NCBI RefSeq assembly: GCF_002980595.1
Contig: NZ_PVLQ01000010.1
Span: 1 to 53,668 of the forward strand
Reading direction: 5' to 3'
Length of the DNA: 53,668 bases
Source: Malikia granosa
Lineage (GTDB): Bacteria; Pseudomonadota; Gammaproteobacteria; Burkholderiales; Burkholderiaceae_C
In this document: piece after piece, positions 35,218 through 45,148 of the stretch
Numbering within the stretch: the first letter of the stretch is position 1
How the letters are laid out: each line of letters begins with the position of its first letter
Made by a program: the position numbers and the translations under genes
The notes under the pieces: generated by a model
Told to the model about the DNA's origin: nothing
The model's input: the letters and a program-made list of their open reading frames with translations, nothing else
The model's database searches: none

Positions 35218-36936
35218 TCACCCCGTCTTCTCGTGACGTGACAGCTGCTGCCACAGCCAGCTGCCCGAGGACTCGCGGCCCGTCAGCACATACTCCAGCG
35301 CATGGGCATTGTTCAGCGTCAGCTCCAGCCTGGAGCGGGCGCGGCGGCGTCCGACCAGCAGCAGCTCGTCGCCGGCTTGCAGCAGGGTGTCTGGCGTCGG
35401 CAGCATCTGGCTCGGCTGGCCCGGGCGGTCGAGCTGCAGCACCTCGCACAGCAGGGGCTCGCTGCGGTCGGCGTGGTCCTTGAGCAGATCGCCCAGGCGC
35501 AGGCGCTCGCCGAGTGCGAGCTTGCGCTGCAGCGCGGGGGCCTGCCGCGCCGAGATCCGCACGCTCCACACCTCAGGCGCCTCCCAGCCCAGCTGGCTGG
35601 TCAGCCGCTGCAGCAGCGGCTCGCACCAGGTTGCCGACCTGGCCACCTGCAGGAAGGGGGCCAGCATCGGCGTGGTCAGTATGGCGAGGCATTCGTGCGC
35701 GATCACCTCGCTCGGCACCATGGTCAGGTCGGCGCTGAAACGCTCGAACAAGGGCCGGTTGCCCATATTGTTCTGCCGCACGATGGTGAACAGGCCGGGG
35801 TTGAGTTCGCGTGCCGTGAAGGTGGCCGACAGGTTGTCGACGTCGCTCGAGGTCGCGGCCACGATGCCGGCGGCCTGCGCGATCCCGGCCTTGAGCAGCG
35901 CCTCGGCGCCCCTGCCGTCGCCCTGGACCCAGTTCACCCCGGCGCTGGCTGCGGCCGGCGGCTGCAGGTCGATCACCGTGACCGGCATGCCTTCGCTGGC
36001 GATGGTGGCCGCCAGCCCCTGGCTGAAGCGGCCGAAGCCGAGCAGGATCCAGTGCCCGTTCGGCGGACTGCGCGGGCGCTCCACCGTGGTGCCGGGCAGG
36101 CCGGTCAGCCACAGCAGCAGCTGGTAGGCCGCTGGCGCATGCATCGCCAGCCCCAGGTAGTTGCCGAACTTCAGGAAGGGATCGATGATGTGATGAGTGC
36201 CGAAGGAGGCCATGTCGGCAGCGGCGGCGCGGCCGCTGGCGCGCGCGAGCACCGGCAGCTCGGGTGCCAGCAGCCGGGTCGAGAGCGCGATGCTGCGGTT
36301 GGCGTCATCGTCGTCGGTCAGCGCCACGATGCCGCGGCAATGCGGGTGCTGCAGCCCGGCCAGCTTGAGCAGGGTCGGATTGGCCGCATCGGCGACCAGG
36401 GCCGGCATGTCGGCGATGTGGTTCTGCAACTCGAGCTCCGCCAGATGCTCGCTGTTGAGCTCGAGCACGACGACGCGGTAGCCCAGCTGGTCGAGCGCGT
36501 GGCAGATCAGCCGCCCGGTCTCGCCGTAGCCGCAGACGATGTAGAAGGGCTCGGCGAGCTTGCGCACGCTGCGCGCGAAGCGGCTGCTGCGGATCGCGCG
36601 CTGCAGGTTTTCGTCCGCCGCCATCTGCAGCAGCTTGCCGACAAACAGTGCCCAGCCGATGACCGACAGGTAGATGCAGACCAGGGTCCAGAGCCGCTGC
36701 TGCTCCGAGAAGGCATTCGGAATCTCGCCAAAGCCTATCGTCGTCGCGGTGTAGCTGACGAAGTAGAAGGCATGGAAGAAGCTCATGCGCGTGATCGCGC
36801 CGCTGGCATCGGGCGGACCCGGCACCAGCGTGAGCCCCAGCACCGAGATCGCGTAGATCAGCACCAGCGCGATCAGCGTGCCGCGCACGCGCCGCAGCAA
36901 CAGGAAGATGGTGCTGATTTCCTGTCCGGCTTTCAT
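35218..36936 (-). CDS. potassium channel protein with two RCK (TrkA-N) domains
   Basis: A 572-residue ion-channel protein. The N-terminus has two membrane helices (about 15-37 and 88-106) around a pore loop with filter TATTIGFGE near 65-73. Most potassium filters read T-V-G-Y-G. Two tandem RCK regions follow. The first begins FYIVCGYGETGRLICHALDQLG near 132, with ELN as the acidic end of strand 2. The second begins HWILLGFGRFSQGLAATIASEG near 295, with a VIDLQ acidic end. A TrkA-C-like tail (about 480-560) closes the protein. Nucleotide or calcium gating is the usual mode for such channels; the ligand is unknown. It lies 10 bases after the DUF6394 gene and is its probable partner. The HK gene converges on it. 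Confidence 0.88.
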   Translation of the reverse strand: MKAGQEISTIFLLLRRVRGTLIALVLIYAISVLGLTLVPGPPDASGAITRMSFFHAFYFVSYTATTIGFGEIPNAFSEQQRLWTLVCIYLSVIGWALFVGKLLQMAADENLQRAIRSSRFARSVRKLAEPFYIVCGYGETGRLICHALDQLGYRVVVLELNSEHLAELELQNHIADMPALVADAANPTLLKLAGLQHPHCRGIVALTDDDDANRSIALSTRLLAPELPVLARASGRAAAADMASFGTHHIIDPFLKFGNYLGLAMHAPAAYQLLLWLTGLPGTTVERPRSPPNGHWILLGFGRFSQGLAATIASEGMPVTVIDLQPPAAASAGVNWVQGDGRGAEALLKAGIAQAAGIVAATSSDVDNLSATFTARELNPGLFTIVRQNNMGNRPLFERFSADLTMVPSEVIAHECLAILTTPMLAPFLQVARSATWCEPLLQRLTSQLGWEAPEVWSVRISARQAPALQRKLALGERLRLGDLLKDHADRSEPLLCEVLQLDRPGQPSQMLPTPDTLLQAGDELLLVGRRRARSRLELTLNNAHALEYVLTGRESSGSWLWQQLSRHEKTG

Positions 36937-36946
36937 GCGGCGGCCT

Positions 36947-37330
36947 TCAGCGGCGCTGCATGATGGTCTCGGCGATCAGGATCACGACCGAGACCACGTT
37001 GGCCAGCAGCGCGCCGCCCGAGAGCGAGACGATGCTGGTGGTGACCTCGGGCGTCATGCCGACCTGCGACACATGGGCCGTATAGCCCCAGACCATGGCC
37101 GCCGCGATCAGCTGCAGGTCGGCCACCAGGCTGGTCGACAGATGGACCGCGCCGATCTGCGTCCGGTCGCCGAGCTTGAGGATGGTCGCGATCAGGTTGA
37201 CCACCACGGCGGCGAACAGCTCGTAGATATGGTGGTGCGCGGGGTTGTCGATCTCGCCGATGAAGAAGCCGAAGTTCAGCGTCGCGGCCAGGACGATGAA
37301 GAAACCGAAGATGACTTTTTCCAGATTCAT
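36947..37330 (-). CDS. DUF6394 family membrane protein
   Basis: A 127-residue inner-membrane protein with four predicted helices: about 5-25 (VIFGFFIVLAATLNFGFFIG), 35-55 (YELFAAVVVNLIATILKLG), 65-85 (TSLVADLQLIAAAMVWGY) and 100-122 (GGALLANVVSVVILIAETI). It matches what I recall of the DUF6394 family; no function is established. The 10-base spacing to the two-RCK channel gene, in the same direction, suggests an accessory subunit or a regulator of that channel. It also follows lapB by 17 bases and could be read from the lapAB transcript. Confidence 0.78.
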   Translation of the reverse strand: MNLEKVIFGFFIVLAATLNFGFFIGEIDNPAHHHIYELFAAVVVNLIATILKLGDRTQIGAVHLSTSLVADLQLIAAAMVWGYTAHVSQVGMTPEVTTSIVSLSGGALLANVVSVVILIAETIMQRR

Positions 37331-37347
37331 GGCTGGATGATAAGGGT

Positions 37348-38499
37348 TCAGAGTTCCTCGACCCGCACCGGCGGGTAGCTGTCCCAGCTCTGGCAGCCCG
37401 GGCATTGCCAGAAATACTGGCGCGCCTCGAAGCCGCAGGCGGCGCAGCGGTAGCGCTTGAGCGGCTCGCAGGCGCGCTCGAGCGCCTGCTTGACGCGCTT
37501 TTCCTCCTCGGGCTGGCCGAAATGCTCGCCCGCCAGCCAGAAGGCCGCCGCGACCAGCGAGGGTTCGCGTTGCAGGTGCTCGATGTAGAGCGCGCGCGCC
37601 TGGGCGCCATCGGGCTGCAGCAGTGCCAACGCCTGCGTCACGTCGAGCGAGGGCGCATGCTGCTCGCGCCAGCCGCGCAGCAGCTGCTCGGTTGCCTGGC
37701 CCTGCGCGGCGTCGAGCTTGGACCATTGCGCCAGGCTGTGCGCGACCAGCGGCAGGTGCTGCGGCACCTGGATCGCGAGCTGGTGCAGCGCCTGCAGCCC
37801 GCCCTGGGTGTCGCCGAGCGACTGGCGCAGGTCGGCCAGCGAGATCCAGGCCCGGGCCGATTTGGGACTGCGCAGCACCAGCGCCTCGAGCATGGCCAAT
37901 GCCTCGACCGTGTTGCCCTGCTTGCGCAGCAGTTCGGCCTGCTCGCAGCGGTAATGCGCCAGCCTGAGCTCGAAGGAGCCGCAGCCTATCGCCTCCAGGC
38001 GTACCGCGGTCCCGGCGGCCTGTTCCCAGTCGCGCGAGCGCTCGTAGATGGCGAGCAGGGCCAGCAGGGCCTCGGTCGCATAGGGGCTGTCCTCGAGCTT
38101 GCGCAGCGCGGCCTCGGCGCGGTCGAGCAGTCCGGCTTTCAGGAAATCCTGCGCCAGCGCATGCTGGGCACGCTGCAGGTCCTTTTGCCCCAGGTCGCCG
38201 CGCTGCAGCAGGTGCTCGTGCACGCGTACCGCGCGCTCGTAGTCGCCGCGCCGGCGGAACAGGTTGCCGAGCGCGAAATGCAGCTCCGAGGTCTCGGGGT
38301 CGTTCTGCACCGCCTCGATGAAGGCGTCGATCGCCTGGTCTTGCTGCTCGTTGAGCAGCAGGTCGAGTCCGCGGAAATAGGCCTTGGGGTTTTGCCGGCG
38401 CTCGGCGCGCCATTGGCGCAGGTCGTAGCGCGAGGCCAGCCAGCCCAGCACGAAGGCGAGCGGCAGGCCCCAGAGCAGCCAGCTGAAGTCAAATGCCAT
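37348..38499 (-). CDS. lapB: lipopolysaccharide assembly protein LapB
   Basis: Controls LPS synthesis by presenting LpxC to FtsH and tying it to LPS assembly. The 383-residue protein has an N-terminal membrane anchor (about 5-22), a run of TPR repeats (about 38-330) and a C-terminal rubredoxin-like zinc ribbon. The ribbon cysteines are in YRCAACGF and WQCPGCQSW. Length agrees with LapB (about 389). Its start overlaps lapA by 11 bases. Together with the LPS locus at 11-20 kb this shows a complete LPS control and synthesis set in the window. Confidence 0.96.
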   Translation of the reverse strand: MAFDFSWLLWGLPLAFVLGWLASRYDLRQWRAERRQNPKAYFRGLDLLLNEQQDQAIDAFIEAVQNDPETSELHFALGNLFRRRGDYERAVRVHEHLLQRGDLGQKDLQRAQHALAQDFLKAGLLDRAEAALRKLEDSPYATEALLALLAIYERSRDWEQAAGTAVRLEAIGCGSFELRLAHYRCEQAELLRKQGNTVEALAMLEALVLRSPKSARAWISLADLRQSLGDTQGGLQALHQLAIQVPQHLPLVAHSLAQWSKLDAAQGQATEQLLRGWREQHAPSLDVTQALALLQPDGAQARALYIEHLQREPSLVAAAFWLAGEHFGQPEEEKRVKQALERACEPLKRYRCAACGFEARQYFWQCPGCQSWDSYPPVRVEEL

Positions 38500-38770
38500 G
38501 AGGGGTCTCGGAAGGGGCGGGGCTGGTTGCCAGGCCGGAGGCGCTGTCCGAGGCGGCCTTGGCGGCCCGGCGCGCGCGCAGCCACAGCGGCAGCATCACG
38601 GCCATGCCGAGGAAGACGCCGACGACCAGGGCCGCCAGCAGCAGCAGCACGAGCGGTGCCTCCCATTGCGCACCGAACAGCCTGAGCAGGACCGGGTCCT
38701 GGTTGTTCAGTGCGAAGGCGAACAGAGCAAAGAAAATGGCTGCCTTGAGCAGCCACAGAAGGTATTTCAC
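38489..38770 (-). CDS. lapA: lipopolysaccharide assembly protein A domain protein (LapA)
   Basis: A 93-residue inner-membrane protein of the LapA (DUF1049) family, partner of LapB. It has two membrane helices, about 3-22 (LLWLLKAAIFFALFAFAL) and 38-62 (APLVLLLLAALVVGVFLGMAVM), with NNQDPVLLRLFG between them. Start GTG 38770 is preceded by GGGGGAA, a good ribosome site, and places TM1 at the N-terminus; an in-frame ATG at 38824 would add an unlikely leader. The tail overlaps lapB. Confidence 0.92.
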   Translation of the reverse strand: MKYLLWLLKAAIFFALFAFALNNQDPVLLRLFGAQWEAPLVLLLLAALVVGVFLGMAVMLPLWLRARRAAKAASDSASGLATSPAPSETPHGI

Positions 38771-38810
38771 GCATTCCCCCGGTGTTGCGGGGATTGTAGC
38801 GGTGCGGACT

Positions 38811-39113
38811 TCAGCCCGATGCACCGCTGCGCGGTGCGGCGTCGACTTGCTCGCGCAAGGCCTTGCCGGGCTTGAAATGCGGCACCCGCTTCTCGGGAAT
38901 GGCCACGCTGGCGCCCGAGCGCGGGTTGCGGCCCATGCGGGCTGGCCGGTGGTTGACCGAGAAACTGCCGAAGCCCCTGATCTCTATCCTCTGGCCCTGC
39001 GTCAGCGCGTCGACCATGGCCTCGAGAATGGCCTTGACCGCGAGTTCGGCATCACGCTGTCCGAGTTGGGCAAAGCGTGCCGCCAGGGCTTCTACAAGGT
39101 CGCTGCGAGTCAT
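38811..39113 (-). CDS. ihfB: integration host factor subunit beta
   Basis: Partner of IhfA (encoded at 7782-8123) in the DNA-bending IHF heterodimer. The 100-residue protein starts [17 protein letters not shown], has [26 protein letters not shown], the beta-arm with its intercalating proline, and [14 protein letters not shown]. Length is typical (94-107). It lies between rpsA and lapA, the usual place; a terminator separates it from rpsA. Confidence 0.97.
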   Translation of the reverse strand: MTRSDLVEALAARFAQLGQRDAELAVKAILEAMVDALTQGQRIEIRGFGSFSVNHRPARMGRNPRSGASVAIPEKRVPHFKPGKALREQVDAAPRSGASG

Positions 39114-39136
39114 GGGTCTGTGAATCTGGGAAGCAA

Positions 39137-39170
39137 AGAAAAAGGCCCGGCGCGATAAGCGCGCCGGGCC
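39137..39170 (-). terminator. terminator after rpsA
   Basis: On the minus strand a 10-bp stem, GGCCCGGCGC / GCGCCGGGCC, with a short loop is followed by TTTTTCTTT. It lies 21 bases after the rpsA stop, so ihfB-lapA-lapB must use their own promoter or read-through. Confidence 0.9.
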
Positions 39171-39190
39171 CTGGCGCTAACGATTAGGGA

Positions 39191-40870
39191 TTAGCCGTTG
39201 TTGCTGTCCAGCTTGGCGCGCAGCAGGGCGCCCAGGCTGGTGGTGCCGGCGTTGCCAGCGGTCTGGCTCAGGGTAGCCATGGCTTCCTGTTGCTCGGCCA
39301 TGTCCTTGGCCTTGACCGACAGCTGGATGTTGCGGGTCTTGCGGTCGATGTTGACCACGACAGCGGTCACTTCGTCGCCTTCCTTCAGCACGTTGCGGGC
39401 ATCTTCGACGCGGTCGCGCGAGATTTCCGAAGCGCGCAGGTAGCCGACGATGTCCTCGCCCAGGTCGATCTCGGCGCCACGGGCGTCAACGGTCTTGACC
39501 TTGCCGGTGACGGTCTGGCCCTTGTCGTTGATCGACACGAAGGTGGTGAACGGGTCGCTGTCGAGCTGCTTGATGCCCAGGCTGATGCGCTCGCGGTCGA
39601 CGTCCACGCCCAGCACCAGGGCTTCGACTTCCTGGCCCTTCTTGTAGTTGCGGACAGCGGCTTCGCCGGTTTCGTTCCAGGACAGGTCAGACAGGTGCAC
39701 CAGGCCGTCGATGCCGGCAGCCAGGCCGACGAAGACGCCGAAGTCGGTGATCGACTTGATCGGGCCCTTGACGCGGTCGCCGCGCTTGGTGTTCTGCGCG
39801 AATTCCTGCCACGGGTTGGCCTTGCACTGCTTCATGCCCAGCGAGATGCGACGCTTGTCTTCGTCGATCTCGAGCACCATGACTTCGACCTCGTCGCCCA
39901 GCGACACGATCTTGTTCGGGGCGATGTTCTTGTTGGTCCAGTCCATTTCGGACACGTGCACCAGACCTTCGATGCCGGGTTCCAGCTCGACGAAGGCGCC
40001 GTAGTCGGCGATGTTGGTGACCTTGCCGAACATGCGGGTGCCCGACGGGTAGCGGCGGCTCACGCCCAGCCACGGATCGTCGCCCATCTGCTTCAGGCCC
40101 AGCGAGACGCGCTGCTTCTCGGTGTCGAACTTCAGGACCTTGGCGGTGATTTCCTGGCCGGCGGTCACGACTTCCGACGGGTGACGCACGCGGCGCCATG
40201 CCATGTCGGTGATGTGCAGCAGGCCGTCGATGCCACCCAGGTCAACGAAGGCACCGTATTCGGTGATGTTCTTGACCACGCCGGAAACGATGGCGCCTTC
40301 GCGCAGGGTTTCCATCAGCTTGGCGCGCTCTTCGCCCATCGAGGCTTCGACCACGGCACGGCGGCTCAGCACCACGTTGTTGCGCTTGCGGTCGAGCTTG
40401 ATGACCTTGAATTCCAGGGTCTTGTTCTCGTAGGGGGTGAGGTCCTTGGTCGGACGGCTGTCGACCAGCGAGCCCGGCAGGAAGGCGCTGATGCCGTTGA
40501 CCATGACCTTGAGGCCGCCCTTGACCTTGGCGCCGGTGGTACCGGTGACGAATTCGCCGGATTCCAGGGCACGCTCGAGGGCCATCCACGAAGCCAGGCG
40601 CTTGGCCTTGTCGCGGCTCAGCAGGGTGTCGCCGTAGCCGTTCTCGACCGAGTCGATCGCGACCGACACGAAGTCGCCGACCTGGACTTCGAGTTCGCCC
40701 TGGTCGTTCTTGAATTCTGCGATCGGCACGTAGGCTTCGGACTTCAGGCCGGCGTTGACGACCACATGGTTGTGCTCGATGCGAACGACTTCGGCGGTGA
40801 TGACCTCGCCCGCGCGCATGTTGGCGCGTTGCAGGGATTCTTCAAACAGGGCGGCAAAAGATTCAGACAT
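39191..40870 (-). CDS. rpsA: 30S ribosomal protein S1 (bS1)
   Basis: Binds mRNA and brings it to the 30S subunit. The 559-residue protein has six S1 repeats. The first two (about 20-90 and 105-175) bind the ribosome. The rest are of canonical type, with repeated GAFVDL, GAFVEL, GVFVGL segments and HITDMAW, HVSEMDW, HLSDLSW motifs. AGGAAAAAC ATG gives a clear ribosome site. The 186-base leader upstream, between cmk and rpsA, has GC-rich stems (for example GGCCC/GGGCC near 41009-41023). In Escherichia coli S1 represses its own translation through its leader; whether it does so here is unknown. Confidence 0.98.
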   Translation of the reverse strand: MSESFAALFEESLQRANMRAGEVITAEVVRIEHNHVVVNAGLKSEAYVPIAEFKNDQGELEVQVGDFVSVAIDSVENGYGDTLLSRDKAKRLASWMALERALESGEFVTGTTGAKVKGGLKVMVNGISAFLPGSLVDSRPTKDLTPYENKTLEFKVIKLDRKRNNVVLSRRAVVEASMGEERAKLMETLREGAIVSGVVKNITEYGAFVDLGGIDGLLHITDMAWRRVRHPSEVVTAGQEITAKVLKFDTEKQRVSLGLKQMGDDPWLGVSRRYPSGTRMFGKVTNIADYGAFVELEPGIEGLVHVSEMDWTNKNIAPNKIVSLGDEVEVMVLEIDEDKRRISLGMKQCKANPWQEFAQNTKRGDRVKGPIKSITDFGVFVGLAAGIDGLVHLSDLSWNETGEAAVRNYKKGQEVEALVLGVDVDRERISLGIKQLDSDPFTTFVSINDKGQTVTGKVKTVDARGAEIDLGEDIVGYLRASEISRDRVEDARNVLKEGDEVTAVVVNIDRKTRNIQLSVKAKDMAEQQEAMATLSQTAGNAGTTSLGALLRAKLDSNNG

Positions 40871-41056
40871 GTTTTTCCTAAACCGGGCGCCCAGCTGAAT
40901 GGGGAACAGGCGCGCGGCAGATGCCAATACGCGTCGCCGGCAGGCGTCGCGGGTTGCAGGTTGAGATCCCTGGGGCCTGCGGATCGCGTCCGGCGGGGCC
41001 TTCGGGGCCTGGCCCGAAATGGGCCAATGCAAGCGCCCCGGGCGGAGCGCTCGCGT

Positions 41057-43075
41057 TCAGGCGCCCTGGAAGGGGCGCCGGCCTTCCCACCAGGACAACA
41101 CGAGCTGCACCGATTCCTCGATGCCCAGTTCGGAGTTGTCCAGCGGCAAGGCGTCCTGGGCCGGCAGGAGCGGAGCACTCTTGCGCGTGGTGTCGCGCAG
41201 GTCGCGTTCCTTCAAGTCGGCCAACAGGTCTTCTAGTCTAGCACTGACTCCCTTGGAAATCAACTGCTTATGGCGCCGAACGGCGCGCTGCTCGGCGCTG
41301 GCGTTCAGAAACACCTTGAGTGGCGCCTCGGGGAAGATCACCGTGCCCATGTCGCGGCCGTCGGCGACCAGTCCGGGCAGGCGGCGGAAGCCGTGCTGCA
41401 GCTCGACCAGCGCCGCGCGCACGGCCGGCAGCACCGAGACTTTCGAGGCGTTCATGCCGCCCGTTTCGCTGCGGATCGCATCGGTCACGTCCTGGCCCGA
41501 CAGCAGCACGCGATCGCCATCGAAGCTGACCGGCAGGGCACGCGCCAGCTCGGCGATCGCGGCCTCGTCGCCAGCTTCCAGCGTCAGTCCGGCCTGCAGC
41601 GCGGCATGGGCGGTGACGCGGTACAGCGCGCCCGAATCGAGCAGCTCGTAGCCCAGGCGAGCCGCCAGCTGGCTCGCCAGCGTGCCCTTGCCGGAGGCGG
41701 TCGGCCCGTCGACGCAGATCACCGGGATGTCTTCTGCGTCGGCCTGCACCACCGAGAACAGCGCCTCGAAGTAGTCCGGGAAGGTCTTGGCGACGCATTT
41801 CGGGTCCTCGATGCGCAGCGGCAGCCGCACCGGGTTGAAGGCGGCGAGCGAGAAGCACATCGCGACCCGGTGGTCGTCGTAGGTGTGGATCGATGCCGCC
41901 CGCCAGCCGTCAGCCGCCGGTGGCGTCACCTTGATGTAGTCCTGGCCTTCCTCGACGCTGGCGCCCAGCTTGCGCAGCTCGCAGGCCATGGCGGCGATGC
42001 GGTCGGTTTCCTTGACGCGCCAGCTCTCGATGTTGCGCAGCGTCGTGGTGCCGTCGGCGTAGAGCGCCATCACGGCCAGCGTCATCGCCGCATCGGGAAT
42101 GTGGTTGCAGTCGAGGTCGATCGCCTTCAGGGGCCAGGCGCCGCGCCTGATCTGCAGGCTGTTGGCCGATCCGGTCACGACCGCGCCCATCGCCTGTGCC
42201 GCCTCGACGAAGCGGATGTCGCCCTGGATCGAATCGAGCCCGACGCCCTGGATCGTGATGCCTTGCTCGGACTCGGCGATCGCACCCAGCGCGACGAAAT
42301 AGCTGGCCGATGACGCATCGCCCTCGACATGCAGGCTGCCCGGCGAGGTATAGCGGCTGCCGGCCGGGATGATGAAGCGCTGCCAGCCTTCGCGCTTCAC
42401 GGTCACGCCAAAGCGCGCCAGCAGCTTGAGCGTGATCTCGATATAGGGCTTGGAGATCAGCTCGCCGACCACCTCGATCTGGATGTCCTGGCTCGCCACC
42501 AGCGGCAGGGCCAGCAGCAGCGCGGTCAGGAACTGGCTCGAGACATTGCCGCGCACCCGGATCGGTGCGTCGAGTTGCAGTGCGGCTGTCTCGCCGGTCC
42601 CCAGGCGCAGCGGCGGGTAGCCGTCATTGCCGAGGTAGTCGACCGGGCAGCCAAGCTGGCGCAGGCCATCGACCAGGTCGCCGATCGGGCGCTCGTGCAT
42701 GCGCGCGATGCCGCGCAGCTCGAACTTGCCCCCTTGCTGCGCCGCCAGCAGCGCCAGCGCCGCGGTCAGCGGCCGCATCGCGGTGCCGGCATTGCCGAGG
42801 AACAGGTAGGCCGCCTTGACCGGCAGCGCGCCGGCCAGGCCGCGCACCTTGACGCTGTGGCCGCCCAGGCGCTCGATGCCGCAGCCCAGGGTCTCGAGCG
42901 CGGCCAGCATCACGCGGGTGTCGTCCGAGTCGAGCAGGTCGTGCAGGGTGGTCTCGCCCGCGCTGAGCGCTGCCAGCAGCAGCACGCGGTTCGAGATGCT
43001 CTTGGAGCCGGGCAGGGTCACGCTGCCGCCAGCGCTGCGCAGCGGCGGCAGGTCGAGGAAATGGGTCGAGTACAT
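41057..43075 (-). CDS. aroA-cmk: fused 3-phosphoshikimate 1-carboxyvinyltransferase / (d)CMP kinase
   Basis: A 672-residue bifunctional protein. Residues about 1-440 are EPSP synthase, which joins shikimate 3-phosphate and PEP. It has [10 protein letters not shown] at 21-30, [11 protein letters not shown] at 93-103, the RVKETDR segment near 353-359 and DHRVAM at 401-406. Residues about 448-670 are cytidylate kinase. Its P-loop GPTASGKGT is at 457-465, followed by LLDSGALYR and the [13 protein letters not shown] motif near 570-582. The two parts join through a short linker with no stop or frameshift, so the fusion is genuine in this sequence. In most bacteria cmk is a separate gene between aroA and rpsA; the order is kept here. 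ATG 43075 lies 5 bases after tyrA. Confidence 0.96.
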   Translation of the reverse strand: MYSTHFLDLPPLRSAGGSVTLPGSKSISNRVLLLAALSAGETTLHDLLDSDDTRVMLAALETLGCGIERLGGHSVKVRGLAGALPVKAAYLFLGNAGTAMRPLTAALALLAAQQGGKFELRGIARMHERPIGDLVDGLRQLGCPVDYLGNDGYPPLRLGTGETAALQLDAPIRVRGNVSSQFLTALLLALPLVASQDIQIEVVGELISKPYIEITLKLLARFGVTVKREGWQRFIIPAGSRYTSPGSLHVEGDASSASYFVALGAIAESEQGITIQGVGLDSIQGDIRFVEAAQAMGAVVTGSANSLQIRRGAWPLKAIDLDCNHIPDAAMTLAVMALYADGTTTLRNIESWRVKETDRIAAMACELRKLGASVEEGQDYIKVTPPAADGWRAASIHTYDDHRVAMCFSLAAFNPVRLPLRIEDPKCVAKTFPDYFEALFSVVQADAEDIPVICVDGPTASGKGTLASQLAARLGYELLDSGALYRVTAHAALQAGLTLEAGDEAAIAELARALPVSFDGDRVLLSGQDVTDAIRSETGGMNASKVSVLPAVRAALVELQHGFRRLPGLVADGRDMGTVIFPEAPLKVFLNASAEQRAVRRHKQLISKGVSARLEDLLADLKERDLRDTTRKSAPLLPAQDALPLDNSELGIEESVQLVLSWWEGRRPFQGA

Positions 43076-43080
43076 GGAGG

Positions 43081-43977
43081 TCAGGCCGCGACGGCCTCGG
43101 AAGGGTTGTAGGTCTGGCCGCCGAGCCGCCAGCCGGAGCGCGCCTGGCTCGCCTGCGCGATCAGGGTCTGCAGGGCATCGGCATCGTTCGCCAGCATGGC
43201 AGCCTCGAGCGCATCGAGCGCGGCACGGAAATGGCGCGACTGCAGCAGCACCTGCTCCCGGTTCGCGAGCAGGATGTCGCGCCAGACGCTGGGGTCGCTG
43301 GCCGCGATGCGGCTGAAGTCGCGAAAGCCCGGGCCGGCCAGTGCCAGCCACTCGTCGGCCTGCGGCTGGGCCTGGATCGCGTTCATCGCGGCAAAGGCCA
43401 GCAGATGCGGCAGGTGGCTGACGCTGGCGTAGGCGGCGTCATGGCGCTCGGGGCTCATCTCGAACACCTGGCTGCCGAGCAGGGTCCACAGCTCGGCGGC
43501 GAGCTCGACCAGTGGCGCATGGGTCTCGGGCAGCGGGGTCAGGATCAGCTGGCGCTCGCGGTAGAGGCTGGCCTCGGCGTGTTCGACCCCGGCCGATTCC
43601 TTGCCGGCGATCGGATGCGCCGGCACGAAGCGGCTCAGTCGGTCGCCGAGCGTGCGGCGCGCGGCGGCGACCACGTCACCCTTGGTCGAGCCGACATCCA
43701 TCAGCAGCGCGCGCGGTGCCAGCACCGGCGCGATCGCGGCCAGGCTGGACTCGGTCGCCGCCACCGGCACCGCCAGCAGCACCAGGTCGGAGCCTTCGAC
43801 CGCCTGCTCCAGCGTGGCGGCTTCGAGGTCGATCACGCCGAGCTCGAGTGCGCGTTCGCGCGTGCGGGCCGACTTGCTGTAGCCGACCACCTGGCGCACC
43901 AGGCCCGCCTCCTTGAGCGCGAGCGCGAAGGAGCCGCCCATCAGGCCGCAGCCGATCAGACCGAGTTGCTCGAACAT
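43081..43977 (-). CDS. tyrA: prephenate dehydrogenase
   Basis: Converts prephenate to 4-hydroxyphenylpyruvate for tyrosine. The 298-residue protein has an N-terminal Rossmann domain with [17 protein letters not shown]. It also has DVGSTKGDV and [15 protein letters not shown], with the catalytic His in AHPIAG, and a C-terminal helical dimer domain containing HLPHLLAFA. There is no chorismate mutase or ACT domain. It is followed after 5 bases by the aroA-cmk gene and preceded by pheA at 39 bases. I did not see a hisC gene between pheA and tyrA, which some relatives have. Confidence 0.95.
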   Translation of the reverse strand: MFEQLGLIGCGLMGGSFALALKEAGLVRQVVGYSKSARTRERALELGVIDLEAATLEQAVEGSDLVLLAVPVAATESSLAAIAPVLAPRALLMDVGSTKGDVVAAARRTLGDRLSRFVPAHPIAGKESAGVEHAEASLYRERQLILTPLPETHAPLVELAAELWTLLGSQVFEMSPERHDAAYASVSHLPHLLAFAAMNAIQAQPQADEWLALAGPGFRDFSRIAASDPSVWRDILLANREQVLLQSRHFRAALDALEAAMLANDADALQTLIAQASQARSGWRLGGQTYNPSEAVAA

Positions 43978-44016
43978 AGTGAAATCTTCAGGAATTGCAG
44001 GCGCAGAGCGCCCGGA

Positions 44017-45135
44017 TCAGTCGGCGGTCGGGTAGGCACCCAGCACCTGGTAGAAGGCGCACAGGCCCTTGAGTTCGTCGAGCGCGGCAGCGACCTGCGG
44101 CTGCGACGGATGGCCCGCGATGTCCATGTAGAAGTAATACTCCCACTGGCCCGACTTGGCCGGGCGCGACTCGAAGCGGGTCAGCGAGACGCCGTTCTTC
44201 TTCAGCGGCACCAGCAGGTCGTGCACCGCGCCGGGCTTGTTCGGCACCGACACCACCAGGCTGGTGCAGTCCTTGCCGGTGGCCGGCGGCATCGCCATGG
44301 TCTGCGGCAGGCAGATCACGGCGAAGCGGGTGCGGTTGAAGGCCTCGTCCTGGATCGCGTGCGCGACGATGTGCAGGCCGAACTGGCCGGCAGCGCGCTC
44401 GCTGGCCAGCGCGGCCCAGCTCGGGTTGGTCGCGGCCAGGCGTGCGCCCTCGGCATTGCTCGAGACCGCGCGGCGCTCGGCCTGCGGCAGATGCTTGGAC
44501 AGCCAGTTCTGGCATTGCGCCAGCGCTTGCGGATGCGCCATCACCACCTCGATGCCGTCGAGCGAGTTCTGCTGGCGCAGCAGGTTGTGCCGCACCTGCA
44601 GGCTGACCTGCCCGACCACATGCACCGGCGAGCGCAGGAACAGGTCGAGCGTGCGTGCCACCGCGCCCTCGGTCGAGTTCTCGATCGCGACCACGCCGTA
44701 CTGCGCGGTGCCCGACTCGGTGGCGTGGAACACCTCGTCGAAGTTGTCGCAGTAGATCAGGTTGGCGGCGCTGCCGAAGTACTCGATCGCGGCTTCCTCG
44801 GTGAAGGTGCCCTGGGGACCGAGCACGGCGACGCGCTGCGGCGACTCCAGCGCCAGGCAGGCCGACATGATCTCGCGCCAGATCGAGGCCACATGGGCGT
44901 TGAGCAGCGGGCCGGGGTTGGCGGCCTCGATCTTGGCGATCACCTGGGCCACGCGGTCCGGGCGGAAGAAGGGCGAGCCCTCGGCGCGCTTGATCGCGCC
45001 GACCTGTTCGGCCACGCGCGCGCGCTGGTTCAGCAACTGCAGCAGCTGATGGTCAAGGGCGTCGATCTGCACGCGCAGCTCGCCCAGGGCGGCACTCTGC
45101 ACCGGGCCGGCCGGTTGGTTTTGCTTGTCGGTCAT
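44017..45135 (-). CDS. pheA: bifunctional chorismate mutase / prephenate dehydratase
   Basis: Makes prephenate and then phenylpyruvate for phenylalanine synthesis. The 372-residue P-protein has a chorismate mutase domain (about 15-95, ELRVQIDALDHQLLQLLNQRA). Next comes a prephenate dehydratase domain (about 100-280) with VAVLGPQGTFTEEAAIEYFG, YGVVAIENSTEGAV and NRTRFAVI, the TRF catalytic motif. A C-terminal ACT domain (about 290-365) with NKPGAVHDLLVPL and FESRP senses phenylalanine. It lies 13 bases after serC. Confidence 0.97.
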   Translation of the reverse strand: MTDKQNQPAGPVQSAALGELRVQIDALDHQLLQLLNQRARVAEQVGAIKRAEGSPFFRPDRVAQVIAKIEAANPGPLLNAHVASIWREIMSACLALESPQRVAVLGPQGTFTEEAAIEYFGSAANLIYCDNFDEVFHATESGTAQYGVVAIENSTEGAVARTLDLFLRSPVHVVGQVSLQVRHNLLRQQNSLDGIEVVMAHPQALAQCQNWLSKHLPQAERRAVSSNAEGARLAATNPSWAALASERAAGQFGLHIVAHAIQDEAFNRTRFAVICLPQTMAMPPATGKDCTSLVVSVPNKPGAVHDLLVPLKKNGVSLTRFESRPAKSGQWEYYFYMDIAGHPSQPQVAAALDELKGLCAFYQVLGAYPTAD

Positions 45136-45148
45136 GTCGCTTCTGTTC

